Source: an uncultured Paraprevotella sp. (GTDB lineage Bacteria; Bacteroidota; Bacteroidia; Bacteroidales; Bacteroidaceae). Taken from it: 45,455 bases of DNA. Positions within the stretch are counted from its first letter, which is position 1, and every line of letters starts with the position of its first letter. The DNA is taken from the NCBI GenBank assembly GCA_910584955.1, contig CAJUDC010000002.1, forward strand, positions 1-45,455, in the 5' to 3' direction. Positions 25,601 through 33,908 of the stretch are shown here, piece after piece. The notes beneath the pieces were generated by a model. That model saw only the letters and a program-made list of their open reading frames with translations. It was not told the DNA's origin and made no database searches. The position numbers and the translations under genes were made by a program.

Positions 25601-27108
25601 GAGCGGGCCTTCAAGACGCCGGGACGTGAGAAGCTCTTGTTCACATGTCCGAACCGGAACGAAGGCGTCACCTCGCGCACCGGTTTCCAGGCGGAAAAAT
25701 CGTAATCCGCCCGTTCCACCCGGGCGTCGTACAGGCGGGCGTCATAGTCCTCGCCGCCCCACCAGTTGCTGCCCGTGGTGGGCGAAGCCGCACAACGCCA
25801 ACTGCCGTCCGTCACGACACGGTCGGCGGTGCCGTCGGTATATTCCACAAACAATTCGGCCAGCAGACTGGTGTTTCCGCTGTTCCGAATCTCGCCTTTG
25901 GAATAGCGCCCGCTCACAGCGGTCACGTTGAACAGGCCGCCCGCCACCTGCGCCAGAAGGGCATTTCGTCCGCTGCGAACCAGCGAAGTCACATCGTAGG
26001 TGCTATACAGCACACTCTTTCCGTATTCCGATTCTCCCGGTTCCAGACGGTTCTCGGTAACAGGCTGTCCGTTCAGTTTCAGCGTAAAGACGCCCAAAGC
26101 CGAAGCATAGATGCGGGCACGCTTCACTTCCTTACCGGCCGGCAAAGTAAAACTGCGGCCGAAGTACGGGATATTGCCCGTCTGCGTGGCCGAGAACGAA
26201 GGCATAGCGCCATCCGTCACCTCATGACGCGTAGCATAGACCGTGCCATTGTCCGAGGTCTGAATCGTATACGACGCCGGGAAATTGGCAGCCAGACCTT
26301 TGTCTGTCTTGGCCGACACATCCTGGCGGGGATAAAGCACAATGCGGTCGATGGTGCGCGCCTCACCCAGATCGGCCGTTATGCAGACGTGCTGATCGGG
26401 GTTGCTTTTTTGCATCGTGGTATAGCCCATGCGGGCGTTATCACCCTGAATGATGCCGTCGTTGATGAACTTGAGGTTCCATTGGGCATACTGTTCCCAG
26501 CTTTCGCTGGCCGTAAAAGTGGCGTTGCGGGCCACATTGGTACCATCGCTGTAGATCTCCACTTCGGCCAACTGGGCAAAATAGAAATTGGGATCGTTAG
26601 CAGCCGGAATACCCAACTTGGTCATATCGATCCTGACGTATCGGCAGGTAACAGGCTCTTCCAAGTCGATAACCGCCTGGCCTGTCGGTTCCGCAATATT
26701 TGCCTCGATCCATCGGGCCGACCATTCGTCCGGGTTCATGAAAGCGGTCTCGAACGAACTGGAAGCGGTAGCCTCATCGCCGTTATCGCCCACCACCGTC
26801 ACAGCCCAGCTGTATGCGGTACGCGACTTCAGGGGCGTACCGTCGTACTCGATATTGTTCTGGAGCGCCGAAGTGATAAGACCGGAGTTCCACACTTCGT
26901 TACCCTCCTCGTCGGCCACCGTCACCCGATAGGCGCGCTGACGGAACCCGCGTTCATCGCTCACCGTCTGCCAGCTGAACGTCGGGACAGACCAATCGAT
27001 ACCGACAGGGGCAGACAAACCGGAAACTTTCAGGCCGGCCACCTTAAAAGCAGCTTGTGCCAACCCCACGTGCAGCAACAGAGCAGCCATAAAAAAGATG
27101 CGTTTCAT
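22696..27108 (-). CDS. GH78 alpha-L-rhamnosidase, large multidomain
   Basis: Secreted inverting glycosidase releasing terminal alpha-L-rhamnose from plant or bacterial glycans. The 1470 residues comprise a signal peptide (cleavage near AQAAF), a fibronectin/rhamnosidase N-terminal module (SAPVGIDWSVPTFSWQT), and an F5/8-type discoidin domain (about 140-290, with VARNATFTASESW and ITADLGEARTIDRIVLYP). The GH78 N-domain (LGVFTLKLNGQPV) and the (alpha/alpha)6 catalytic domain follow. Candidate catalytic residues are D660, E665 and D671 in DCPQREKLGWLD and E931 in TTTPEYWDM. About 390 further residues end in LLAPGVYIVNRKKVVVH, which looks like a degenerate type 9-style sorting domain. The -7 box is at 27168-27175. 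The propeller/AraC regulator is encoded just upstream. Confidence 0.92.
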   Translation of the reverse strand: MKRIFFMAALLLHVGLAQAAFKVAGLKVSGLSAPVGIDWSVPTFSWQTVSDERGFRQRAYRVTVADEEGNEVWNSGLITSALQNNIEYDGTPLKSRTAYSWAVTVVGDNGDEATASSSFETAFMNPDEWSARWIEANIAEPTGQAVIDLEEPVTCRYVRIDMTKLGIPAANDPNFYFAQLAEVEIYSDGTNVARNATFTASESWEQYAQWNLKFINDGIIQGDNARMGYTTMQKSNPDQHVCITADLGEARTIDRIVLYPRQDVSAKTDKGLAANFPASYTIQTSDNGTVYATRHEVTDGAMPSFSATQTGNIPYFGRSFTLPAGKEVKRARIYASALGVFTLKLNGQPVTENRLEPGESEYGKSVLYSTYDVTSLVRSGRNALLAQVAGGLFNVTAVSGRYSKGEIRNSGNTSLLAELFVEYTDGTADRVVTDGSWRCAASPTTGSNWWGGEDYDARLYDARVERADYDFSAWKPVREVTPSFRFGHVNKSFSRPGVLKARSYEPLRVVETWPAVGVRKMSNGDYMIDFGRNYAGTYRFTLKGRKGQTIRLREFERLDANGNGYIDNWYTGTSVVYEEYTFARDGVEETWGPEFMYHGFRYMQVSGLDEAPSPSDFTAERIRSNMAYTGSFATGNTLLNDIHTLCRDAIQSQLYNTITDCPQREKLGWLDVPNEMFNSLCYNYDMTTFWGKVVMDCFDAQGDNGFVPSTAPWFMNVFPDDPNWGGTAILVPYRSMKTYGDRSLMKRYYPQMKRLMDYYTTRTSGYIMQNYSVLSDWGQSSCGLAVQTPTEFTITTTYYHLLQAMAEMATEMDQPDDAARYIDLAARVKKAFNERFFKAGHVYNNGNQAEYGMALYYGLVEEGNEEAVAAKLAEKVRADNYRIRTGEIGLKPVLMSLAKYGYNDVVYRMANQTDYPSYGFFVKSGCTTTPEYWDMNRADNSQNHCMMDHIEEWFFSELGGIKNAGTAFDEIELAPWIPADMNSADVSSQTVYGLVRSAWRRYTGGGYRYRFSVPANTVATIRVPLADGESVLLEDGEALEAGKNGILTVSYQGGKAVVRVGSGDYEFTTGPVADDDRAMLESFWKPVHHTAQLPAGSEIKIQETVHGGHSGRFLGWCGAHGQTEGEFVTGAPESHAVSFLIEEPATVRTDGKDSFGALLRSTSGLCLNALNDGGKMLSWNAVGRRWGLDMDANGTTDLYRQTEGGRRRGNYVFFFDNGKNSGVNAFGNEAGTNRWKVYRRYGVADEAAEQLREAISGTDSLFYTRLVSRSGRCEGLCLPFAVEAARMPKNFTFYRFAATTVGDNGAVRLRTEAVDALEAGCPYLMRYTGREPAEVDAEVEFRGLFATAVPVVRQGVTGCFETGSASGGRQFFLLNEAGDAFVPAPAQATTSVFRLCLPVDEACMPERVEIACGEGGDTPDGLVSVEAGGAAPDASAVYTLDGKIVRPVGSDVSLLAPGVYIVNRKKVVVH

Positions 27109-27167
27109 AAGTTGAAATTTTGGTTATGTTATTCATGTGTATGCTATACGGACCCAGTTAACAACGG

Positions 27168-27200
27168 CAAATATAACCTAAGAAAGAGTTGCTAACCAAC
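27168..27200 (-). promoter_or_regulatory. Promoter of the GH78 gene
   Basis: -7 box TATATTTG (27168-27175), a perfect TAnnTTTG, with GTTG (27197-27200) 21 bp upstream as an imperfect -33. The leader would be about 55 nt. Confidence 0.6.
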
Positions 27201-27318
27201 CCCGTACATATTTTTGAACCAAAAGAACGAGGATTTGAACCGTTTGGTTGAACGATTCGCAAAGGACAGAAACAGAAGGAGCGAAAATAAAAAACAGCCG
27301 ACCGAACGCCATACCCGG

Positions 27319-30069
27319 CTACGAGCGCACCTCGGACGGAGAAATACCGAACGTCTCTTTATAACACCGCCCCAGATAGGTCACGCTCATACCCACCCCG
27401 GCAGCTGTCTCCGACACGCTATGACCGGCTTGGAGCAACAGACGGGCACGCAGCAGGCGACGATGACGGATATATTCGTTGGGCGACATATCGGTGGCCG
27501 CCTTCAGGCGCCGGTAAAGAGTGGAGGGACTCATACAAAGTTCCTGTGCCAAACGGTTCTTGTCGAAACCGGGTTCGGGCATGAGACGATCTACCACTTG
27601 CTCGGTTTTCTCCAGCAGCTGCCGGTCTACCGAAGAAAGAGATGCCGTCTCGGACGTATCTGTCGGATCGACCGCCGACACGGGATCAGCAGCGGACGCC
27701 GTAACCTCCCTGCGCCGCCGAGCTCGCCGAGCGAAAAAGCCGCCGATCAACAACAATCCCAAGCTCGCTACGGTCCACCCGACAACGCGTAACCCGGAAC
27801 GACGTACGCTGATTATCGTACAGACAGGAGCACCATCCGGCCAAGAATCGCCGATGAAACGTACACTCGTTTCCAGCCAGTGTGCACCGCCCGACAGGCT
27901 TCCGAGCGCTATGCGGCGGGCGTCGCCCATCTCGTGCCACACACCACCGTCCAACCGGTATCGGAACTCAACTTTGTCGGTCAGGGCAATATCCGGCATA
28001 CAAAGCGTGGCGGTATAGGTGTCATCGGATGCAGGTCCGATAACGGAGACGGTATAGCCCGGCAAGTTCCGACGAAGGCCCGAAGGCACCGTATACATAA
28101 TCAGATTGCCATCGCCCGCCCATAGGACACGTCGCCCGGATAGGGGGAGCACAGCGTTCATCTGGAACAGGTGGGTACCGGTACGTGAAACGGGATAACA
28201 TAGCTGTGCGCGACAATCTTTTCCTTCGCTTCCTATACCTATTATATATAGGCCGTCGGGCGTGGAGCACCAGAGCCTCCCGCTGTCGGTTTCGGCCAAT
28301 GCCTGTATGACGGGATGCGCCAACCCTTCTTCTTCGCGCAACACTTCTACGGAAGGCCGCTGCGAAGAAGCCGACAGGCGGATGCGCGCCAATCCGTCCT
28401 CGCTGGCCGCCCACACACTTCCGTCGCTGCCTTCGAGCAGGGAGGTAACAGCCTTATCGGGCAATCCGTCCGCATATCCGATGCGGCAACGAACACGCAT
28501 ATCGGGCCGTAATACCGTCAAGCCGTTCAACGCACTTCCGCACCACAAGTTCCCTTGGGTGTCGGACAACAGTGAATAGATATACTGATCGGGAAGAGAA
28601 GAGTTCTTCTCCGTATAGCAGTCGAATGCCTCCGTATCGGGATCAATGAGGAACAACCCCTGATACGTGCCTGCCACCAAACGATCATGCCAACGTGCAA
28701 GGCTCCACACGTATATGGTACGACCGCCGTCATTGTCCGTAAGGAGCACCTTACGGATAGTACCGTCACGATGGTTCCAGCGGTACAACCCGTGCATCTC
28801 GGTACCGATCCACATGTCACCGTCCGGCATCCGCTGCAACGCCATGACCGTATTGCTGCCCAGATGGCTGTTGGCAGTCGTGAAAGTCTGCACGGTACCG
28901 TCCGGTGCCGTCACCCTGATACCGTCCGACTGTGTTCCGGTCCAGATACGTCCCTCTGCGTCACGTTCCAGCACCCGGGCGGTTGTCGTCCCCGCTTCGT
29001 AACGAAACGCCGGGGATTCATGCAGGCGTACCTGTACTCCCTTGCGGTCGGTCCCCACCCATAGGTTGCCGAATTTATCCGGCAGGACACAACGGACAAG
29101 TGCCGTCTCTCCTTCACCGAAACAAGGGAGTGCGACTTCTTTCAGGACATCGGAGCCGGGAACGACCGATTCGCTCCGTTCCGACAAAGGGAAACGGTTC
29201 AGGTCAAGCGTCCACAGTCCCATGTCACGGGTCGAAATCCACAGCGTATCCCGTTTGATAAGCAGTTGGCAAACAAGTCCCCGTATTCCCGATACCGGCA
29301 CGGGGGCTTCACCTTGCGGCGGCAAATAGGCCAGGCCTTTCTCCGTACCGAGCCACAGGCGTCCTTTGCTGTCTTCTACAAGACTACGCACGCCGTCCTC
29401 GGCCGGAGAACGATCCGGGAAACAAACAATAACGGGAATATTCCGCACAGAGCGGTTCTTTAAGTCAATACGGGAGAGGCCGTTTCTGACATGTCCGGCG
29501 TAAAGCATGCTGTCGGCAGTCTCCAGCAGACACCACATGGCATCCGATACAAACGCCGGTAACGTATGGTGATTGATCAACGTGAAATCATCCGTCCGGC
29601 GATTATAATGACTGATTCCACCCATATAGGACGTCAACCAGATGCCGCCCGCACGCGATGGCGAAATAGAAGTGACACTGTTATCTACAATACAACCGGA
29701 TCGCCCGTCCGACTGATAATGAGTAAAGACACCGGTCCGGTAATTGTATGCGTCCAATCCGTCACGCTGCGTTGCGATCCATATAACAGGCGCTTCCGGG
29801 TCGGGCCATACCTTGTTCAGATCATTTGCTATGATCCTTCCGGCTTCAGGATGCCGGCTGCGCGTAAACATCTGCAAACCGTTCCCGTCATACAAGGCCA
29901 AGCCTCCCGTAGTGGCCATCCAAACACGGCCTTCTTCGTCCTGCGCCAAGTCCATGACACAGTCGCTTCCCAGCCCTCGGCGCGTACCGAAATCCTCCCA
30001 CTCCGACGGCTGCGCCGCAACAGAGATCAAACAAAGAAAACCGATAAGGCTATACAACCACCGCATCAT
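27319..30069 (-). CDS. Membrane propeller-sensor AraC-family regulator (no kinase)
   Basis: The 916 residues resemble a Bacteroidetes hybrid two-component system with its middle removed. After a signal peptide (MMRWLYSLIGFLCLISVAAQ) come about 14 two-component-propeller repeats of the type LWxGTxxGL (VWMATTGGL, IWIATQRDGL, LWLGTEKGL, LWVGTDRKG, MWIGTEMHGL and others), fitting two seven-bladed propellers. Then follow a Y_Y_Y-like Ig domain (about 690-755), one transmembrane helix (about 762-780), a short linker and an AraC DNA-binding domain (last 100 residues, with the first helix-turn-helix in NRLAQELCMSPSTLYRRLK and the second near HSVSETAAGVGMSVTYLGRCYKETFG). No histidine kinase or receiver domain is present. 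The start at 30069 (or 30066) follows a GGAGG site and lies 14 bp after the patatin stop. It probably senses a glycan in the periplasm and may control the neighbouring GH78 gene. Confidence 0.88.
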   Translation of the reverse strand: MMRWLYSLIGFLCLISVAAQPSEWEDFGTRRGLGSDCVMDLAQDEEGRVWMATTGGLALYDGNGLQMFTRSRHPEAGRIIANDLNKVWPDPEAPVIWIATQRDGLDAYNYRTGVFTHYQSDGRSGCIVDNSVTSISPSRAGGIWLTSYMGGISHYNRRTDDFTLINHHTLPAFVSDAMWCLLETADSMLYAGHVRNGLSRIDLKNRSVRNIPVIVCFPDRSPAEDGVRSLVEDSKGRLWLGTEKGLAYLPPQGEAPVPVSGIRGLVCQLLIKRDTLWISTRDMGLWTLDLNRFPLSERSESVVPGSDVLKEVALPCFGEGETALVRCVLPDKFGNLWVGTDRKGVQVRLHESPAFRYEAGTTTARVLERDAEGRIWTGTQSDGIRVTAPDGTVQTFTTANSHLGSNTVMALQRMPDGDMWIGTEMHGLYRWNHRDGTIRKVLLTDNDGGRTIYVWSLARWHDRLVAGTYQGLFLIDPDTEAFDCYTEKNSSLPDQYIYSLLSDTQGNLWCGSALNGLTVLRPDMRVRCRIGYADGLPDKAVTSLLEGSDGSVWAASEDGLARIRLSASSQRPSVEVLREEEGLAHPVIQALAETDSGRLWCSTPDGLYIIGIGSEGKDCRAQLCYPVSRTGTHLFQMNAVLPLSGRRVLWAGDGNLIMYTVPSGLRRNLPGYTVSVIGPASDDTYTATLCMPDIALTDKVEFRYRLDGGVWHEMGDARRIALGSLSGGAHWLETSVRFIGDSWPDGAPVCTIISVRRSGLRVVGWTVASLGLLLIGGFFARRARRRREVTASAADPVSAVDPTDTSETASLSSVDRQLLEKTEQVVDRLMPEPGFDKNRLAQELCMSPSTLYRRLKAATDMSPNEYIRHRRLLRARLLLQAGHSVSETAAGVGMSVTYLGRCYKETFGISPSEVRS

Positions 30070-30073
30070 CACA

Positions 30074-30078
30074 CCTCC
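30074..30078 (-). promoter_or_regulatory. Shine-Dalgarno site that sets the regulator start
   Basis: GGAGG on the minus strand lies 4 nt before the ATG at 30069 and 7 nt before the ATG at 30066. Strong SD sites are uncommon in this window. It supports a start inside the much longer frame, which would otherwise overlap the patatin gene. Confidence 0.6.
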
Positions 30079-30083
30079 ATGAA

Positions 30084-31004
30084 TCAGTCCACAGGAACGC
30101 ACGACGCATGCGCCGGATTTTCCTCTCCCCTGACACGCGAACACACCGCACCGTGACTAACGAAATTCGTCCTCTCCAACATTTTACGGGCGCAGGCATA
30201 GCCTTCTTCATAGAGAACGGTGAGTTTCTTTACGTCTTTCTCCATCCGCCCCACTTCTATAGGCCGTTCGGGCCGAATGGCCAGCACCCGTCCTTCTTCC
30301 TCCAGCCGTTCCACCATTTCCAATTGCCGGTTATAACATTCGCAGCGATGACTGAGTACTACCCGAAGACGCGGGAAACGTTTATAAATGAAATGCGGGA
30401 TCTTGATGTCACGTTCCGACTTACGGTAACCCTTGTTGCGGGTCAGCACCACCACATTGTTCAGGAATCCCAAGTTTTGCGCCCGTTCCACAGGAATGGA
30501 GTCCACAATCCCCCCGTCCAGCATAGGCGTATGATCAACGAATACAACGGGACAGACATAGGGAAGACTACTGGATGCCTTGGCAATCAGCAGCAGACGC
30601 TCCCAGTTGCCTTTCTCCGTCAGGTAACAAGCCTGCCCAGTAAGGCAATTGGTCGTAACCATCTCAAATTCGCAAGGGTTACGACGATAAGCCTCAAAAT
30701 CATACGGCACTATCTTCTCGGGAAAATCACGATAAAGCAAATGCTGGTCAAGGATGCTCCGCTGTGTCCACAAGTACTTCATACCGATATACCGGTATTT
30801 CTCCAGCAAATCAATGTTGCTGAATTTGGCCCGTCCCCGTTGCCCGCTCATATAAGACAGTCCGTTACAGGCTCCGGCAGATACCCCCACTATATAAGGG
30901 AAGCGTAATCCGCAATCCAGAAAGTAGTCCAGCACACCGCAAGTGAAAACTCCCCGCATGCCGCCTCCTTCCAGAACAAGCCCCGTTTTGTCGTTAATCT
31001 CCAT
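30084..31004 (-). CDS. Patatin-like phospholipase
   Basis: Predicted lipid acyl hydrolase of 306 residues in the RssA/YjjU group. The oxyanion loop is EGGGMRG (12-18), the nucleophile is S42 in GVSAG, and the catalytic aspartate is D163 in MLDGGIVDSIP, completing the Ser-Asp dyad. No signal peptide is seen, so it is likely cytoplasmic or peripheral on the inner membrane. It is cotranscribed with the propeller/AraC regulator 14 bp downstream, and divergent from the Xaa-Pro aminopeptidase gene across 99 bp containing both -7 boxes. Confidence 0.92.
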   Translation of the reverse strand: MEINDKTGLVLEGGGMRGVFTCGVLDYFLDCGLRFPYIVGVSAGACNGLSYMSGQRGRAKFSNIDLLEKYRYIGMKYLWTQRSILDQHLLYRDFPEKIVPYDFEAYRRNPCEFEMVTTNCLTGQACYLTEKGNWERLLLIAKASSSLPYVCPVVFVDHTPMLDGGIVDSIPVERAQNLGFLNNVVVLTRNKGYRKSERDIKIPHFIYKRFPRLRVVLSHRCECYNRQLEMVERLEEEGRVLAIRPERPIEVGRMEKDVKKLTVLYEEGYACARKMLERTNFVSHGAVCSRVRGEENPAHASCVPVD

Positions 31005-31022
31005 ACCTTATTAAAATTACAA

Positions 31023-31030
31023 CAAAGATA
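31023..31030 (-). promoter_or_regulatory. -7 element of the patatin gene
   Basis: TATCTTTG on the minus strand, about 18 bp upstream of the patatin ATG, in the divergent intergenic region. Confidence 0.5.
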
Positions 31031-31053
31031 GCCGTTTTTCAAAATAAAATAAC

Positions 31054-31061
31054 TAATTTTG
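31054..31061 (+). promoter_or_regulatory. -7 element of the Xaa-Pro aminopeptidase gene
   Basis: TAATTTTG matches TAnnTTTG, 42 bp before the ATG at 31104. No clear -33 box at 20 bp. Confidence 0.5.
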
Positions 31062-31103
31062 CCTCAATAAACCATTTATTAATCCTCTTTATCTATTTTT
31101 AAT

Positions 31104-32507
31104 ATGTTATTCAGCAAGCCTACCTATGTCGAACGCCGGGCGATATTAAAAAGCCGGATCAAAAGCGGCCTGATCCTCTTTTTCGGTAATAACGACTCTC
31201 CCGTCAACTATCCTTCTAACGTATATAAGTTCCGCCAGGACAGCAGTTTTCTATATTACTTCGGACTGCAGCGTGAAGGGCTGGTAGGAATTATTGATGT
31301 AGATGCCGACCGGGAATACCTGATTGGAAACGACATAGATATAGAGGACATCGTATGGTTCGGTTCCGTAGATAATGTACAGGCTTTGGCCGAACAGACC
31401 GGGATCTCCCATACCGCCCCCCTGTCGCAACTGGCTGTTATGATCGATCAGGCCCGGGCACAAGGTCGCCGCATTCACTTCCTGCCCCCCTATCGTCACA
31501 ATACGATGATTCAATTAATGGACCTTACGGGCATTCATCCTTCCCGGCAACGCGAAGCGGCTTCACTGGAACTTATAAAGGCTGTTGTAGACCAACGGGC
31601 CGTAAAAAGCGCCGAAGAGATCGCCGAAATCGAGAAAGCCTGCGCCATCGGCTACGAAATGCACACAACCGCCATGCGGATGTGCCGGCCGGGTGTCACG
31701 GAGCAGGAAATCGCCGGTGCCATCAGCGGCATCGCCTCTTCCCGTGGATGTATCGTTTCTTTCCCCTCCATCTTATCCATGCACGGAGAGATCATGCACG
31801 GTTATCCTTCTCCCCGTCCGCTGGAAGCCGGGCGGCTGATGCTATGCGATGCCGGAGCCGAAACCAATGAGAACTATTGTTCCGACAACACACGCACCAC
31901 CCCGATCAGCGGTACATTCGACCCACGCCAGCGGGATATATACAGCATCGTCGAGGCTTGTCACGACTACGCTATCGAACTGGCGCGCCCCGGCGTGAAA
32001 TGGTGGGACGTACATATGGGTGTGGCCACTCTCATGACCGAACGCCTGAAAGAGCTGGGATTGATGAAGGGCGACACCGAAGAAGCGGTACGTGCCGGCG
32101 CACACGCCCTTTTCTTCCCTCACGGACTGGGGCACATGATGGGCATGGACGTGCACGACATGGAAGGGCTCGGCCAACAATATGTAGGCTTTGACGACGA
32201 AGTGCGCCCCTCCACCCAATTCGGTACCAACTGCCTGCGTTGCGGCCGTCGCCTGCAAGAAGGATGGGTTATGACCGACGAACCGGGCATCTACTTCATC
32301 CCGGCTTTGATCGACGACTGGAAAAACAAAGGTATCAACAAGGACTTCATTCATTTTGACAAACTGGAGGCTTACAAGGATTTCGGAGGGATCCGTATTG
32401 AGGATGACATCCTGATCACAGCCGACGGTTGCCGCTATCTCGGGAAAGACCGTATCCCCTATCACATTGACGAGGTAGAGGCATTTATGGCAGCAAACAA
32501 ACAATAA
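31104..32507 (+). CDS. pepP: Xaa-Pro aminopeptidase (M24B)
   Basis: Dimetal aminopeptidase that removes an N-terminal residue preceding proline. The 467 residues have an N-terminal creatinase-like domain (about 1-170) and the pita-bread catalytic domain with the five metal ligands D249, D261 (DAGAETNENYCSD), H344 (HGLGHMMGMDVHD), E393 (TDEPGIYF) and E433 (GIRIEDDIL). No signal peptide; cytoplasmic. The next gene, another peptidase, starts 19 bp downstream, so the two are probably cotranscribed as a peptide-degrading pair. Confidence 0.96.
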   Translation: MLFSKPTYVERRAILKSRIKSGLILFFGNNDSPVNYPSNVYKFRQDSSFLYYFGLQREGLVGIIDVDADREYLIGNDIDIEDIVWFGSVDNVQALAEQTGISHTAPLSQLAVMIDQARAQGRRIHFLPPYRHNTMIQLMDLTGIHPSRQREAASLELIKAVVDQRAVKSAEEIAEIEKACAIGYEMHTTAMRMCRPGVTEQEIAGAISGIASSRGCIVSFPSILSMHGEIMHGYPSPRPLEAGRLMLCDAGAETNENYCSDNTRTTPISGTFDPRQRDIYSIVEACHDYAIELARPGVKWWDVHMGVATLMTERLKELGLMKGDTEEAVRAGAHALFFPHGLGHMMGMDVHDMEGLGQQYVGFDDEVRPSTQFGTNCLRCGRRLQEGWVMTDEPGIYFIPALIDDWKNKGINKDFIHFDKLEAYKDFGGIRIEDDILITADGCRYLGKDRIPYHIDEVEAFMAANKQ

Positions 32508-32526
32508 CAACATTATACACTATCTT

Positions 32527-33735
32527 ATGAAAAGAACTTTATTAACTGCCGCGCTGGCGCTGTTTGCCATCGGCATGTCTGCTCAGGAGAACACCTCCTC
32601 CACCGAAGAAAAAAAGCCTGAGGGCTTCGTATTCACCACCGTCAAGGAGCTTCCGCATTCTCCCATCCGCAACCAGAATCAGAGCGGCACCTGCTGGTGC
32701 TTCAGTTCATTGTCGTTCTTCGAAGCCGAATTGTTGCGCATGGGCAAAGGACAGCACGACCTTTGCGAGATGTTCGTCGTACATAAAACAATGGAAGACC
32801 GCGCACAAGCCGCCGTACGCACCCACGGAGATGTTTCCTATTCTCAGGGAGGCAGTTTCTATGACGTAGTGTACTGTCTGGAAAACTACGGAATCTGCCC
32901 GCAGGAAGCCATGCCGCAACCCGGAACACTCTACGGCGACACACTTCCCAACCATAACGAAGTGGACCTTGTAGCCACCGCGTTCGTGAACGCATTGTCC
33001 AAAAGCAAATTAAAGAAACTTACTCCCGTGTGGCAACAAGCTTTCTCCGGTATCTACGACGCCTATCTCGGCAAGTGTCCCGAGAAGTTCACCTACCAGG
33101 GCAAGGAATATACACCGAAAGAATATGCCAAGAGCCTGGGATTGAACATGGAGGATTATGTATCGCTGACCTCTTTCACGCACCATCCTTTCTACAAGCC
33201 GTTTGTTATCGAAGTGCAGGACAACTGGCGTTGGGCACAGTCTTACAACCTGCCGCTGGATGAGTTCATGGCTGTATTCGACAATGCCATCCACAACGGT
33301 TATCCCATTGCCTGGGGCAGCGACGTAAGCGAAGCCGGTTTCACCCGCGACGGTATCGCCGTTATGCCGGATATGGAGAAAGCCGCCGATCTGACCGGCT
33401 CCGATGCCGCCCGCTGGCTGGGCCTCTCCCCCGCCGCCAAGCGCTCGGAAGCTACCAAGCAGCCTTCTCCCGAAATCAAAGTCACTCAGGAAATGCGCCA
33501 GCAGGCCTACGACAACTGGGAAACGACCGACGACCACGGCATGATGATCTTCGGTATCGCCAAAGACCAGACCGGCAAAGAATACTACATGGTGCAGAAC
33601 TCTTGGGGACACGCCGGTAAATACAAAGGTATCTGGTATGCTTCCAAAGCTTTCACGGCCTACAAGACAATGAATATCCTTGTCAACAAAAACGCCATAC
33701 CGAAAGCTACACTGAAAAAACTGGGGCTTAAATAA
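32527..33735 (+). CDS. Secreted C1-family (bleomycin hydrolase-like) aminopeptidase
   Basis: Papain-fold cysteine peptidase of the C1B (PepC/bleomycin hydrolase) group, 402 residues. The signal peptide MKRTLLTAALALFAIGMSAQ sends it to the periplasm or beyond, unlike cytoplasmic PepC. The catalytic residues are C56 in NQSGTCWCF, H337 in DDHGMMIFG and N358 in VQNSWGH, with Q50 or Q52 as oxyanion candidates. Similar exported enzymes are common in Bacteroidetes. It follows pepP closely and is terminated by a strong hairpin at 33768-33811. Confidence 0.92.
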   Translation: MKRTLLTAALALFAIGMSAQENTSSTEEKKPEGFVFTTVKELPHSPIRNQNQSGTCWCFSSLSFFEAELLRMGKGQHDLCEMFVVHKTMEDRAQAAVRTHGDVSYSQGGSFYDVVYCLENYGICPQEAMPQPGTLYGDTLPNHNEVDLVATAFVNALSKSKLKKLTPVWQQAFSGIYDAYLGKCPEKFTYQGKEYTPKEYAKSLGLNMEDYVSLTSFTHHPFYKPFVIEVQDNWRWAQSYNLPLDEFMAVFDNAIHNGYPIAWGSDVSEAGFTRDGIAVMPDMEKAADLTGSDAARWLGLSPAAKRSEATKQPSPEIKVTQEMRQQAYDNWETTDDHGMMIFGIAKDQTGKEYYMVQNSWGHAGKYKGIWYASKAFTAYKTMNILVNKNAIPKATLKKLGLK

Positions 33736-33767
33736 AGTAAAGGGGCCCGAATCCTAACAAGTTATAA

Positions 33768-33811
33768 AAAAAGCGCAGTTTATGAGTTTTTTCTCATAAA
33801 CTGCGCTTTTT
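33768..33811 (+). terminator. Strong terminator after the C1 peptidase gene
   Basis: Perfect 19-bp stem (33768-33786 with 33793-33811) with a 6-nt T loop, followed by CTTGTATTTTTTT. One of the most stable hairpins in the window; it separates the peptidase pair from recJ. Confidence 0.9.
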
Positions 33812-33845
33812 CTTGTATTTTTTTCCTACTTTTACGTATCATAAG

Positions 33846-33869
33846 GGGTGTAGCGTCTGGCCTGCACCC
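33846..33869 (+). other. Hairpin in the recJ leader
   Basis: GGGTGTAG (33846-33853) pairs with CTGCACCC (33862-33869) through an 8-bp stem with one G-U wobble and an 8-nt loop, then TTTTC. It lies 39 nt before the recJ ATG and could be a weak attenuator or protein-binding hairpin. A variant -7 box (TACTTTTA, near 33828) is upstream. Confidence 0.45.
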
Positions 33870-33908
33870 TTTTCACTGACGAAGAAGAAAGAAAAAATAA
33901 TATATAAA

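Noticed and set aside
23704..25629. 641-codon plus-strand frame opposite the GH78 gene
   Set aside because: Antisense shadow caused by G+C-rich third positions; His/Arg-rich and without motifs.
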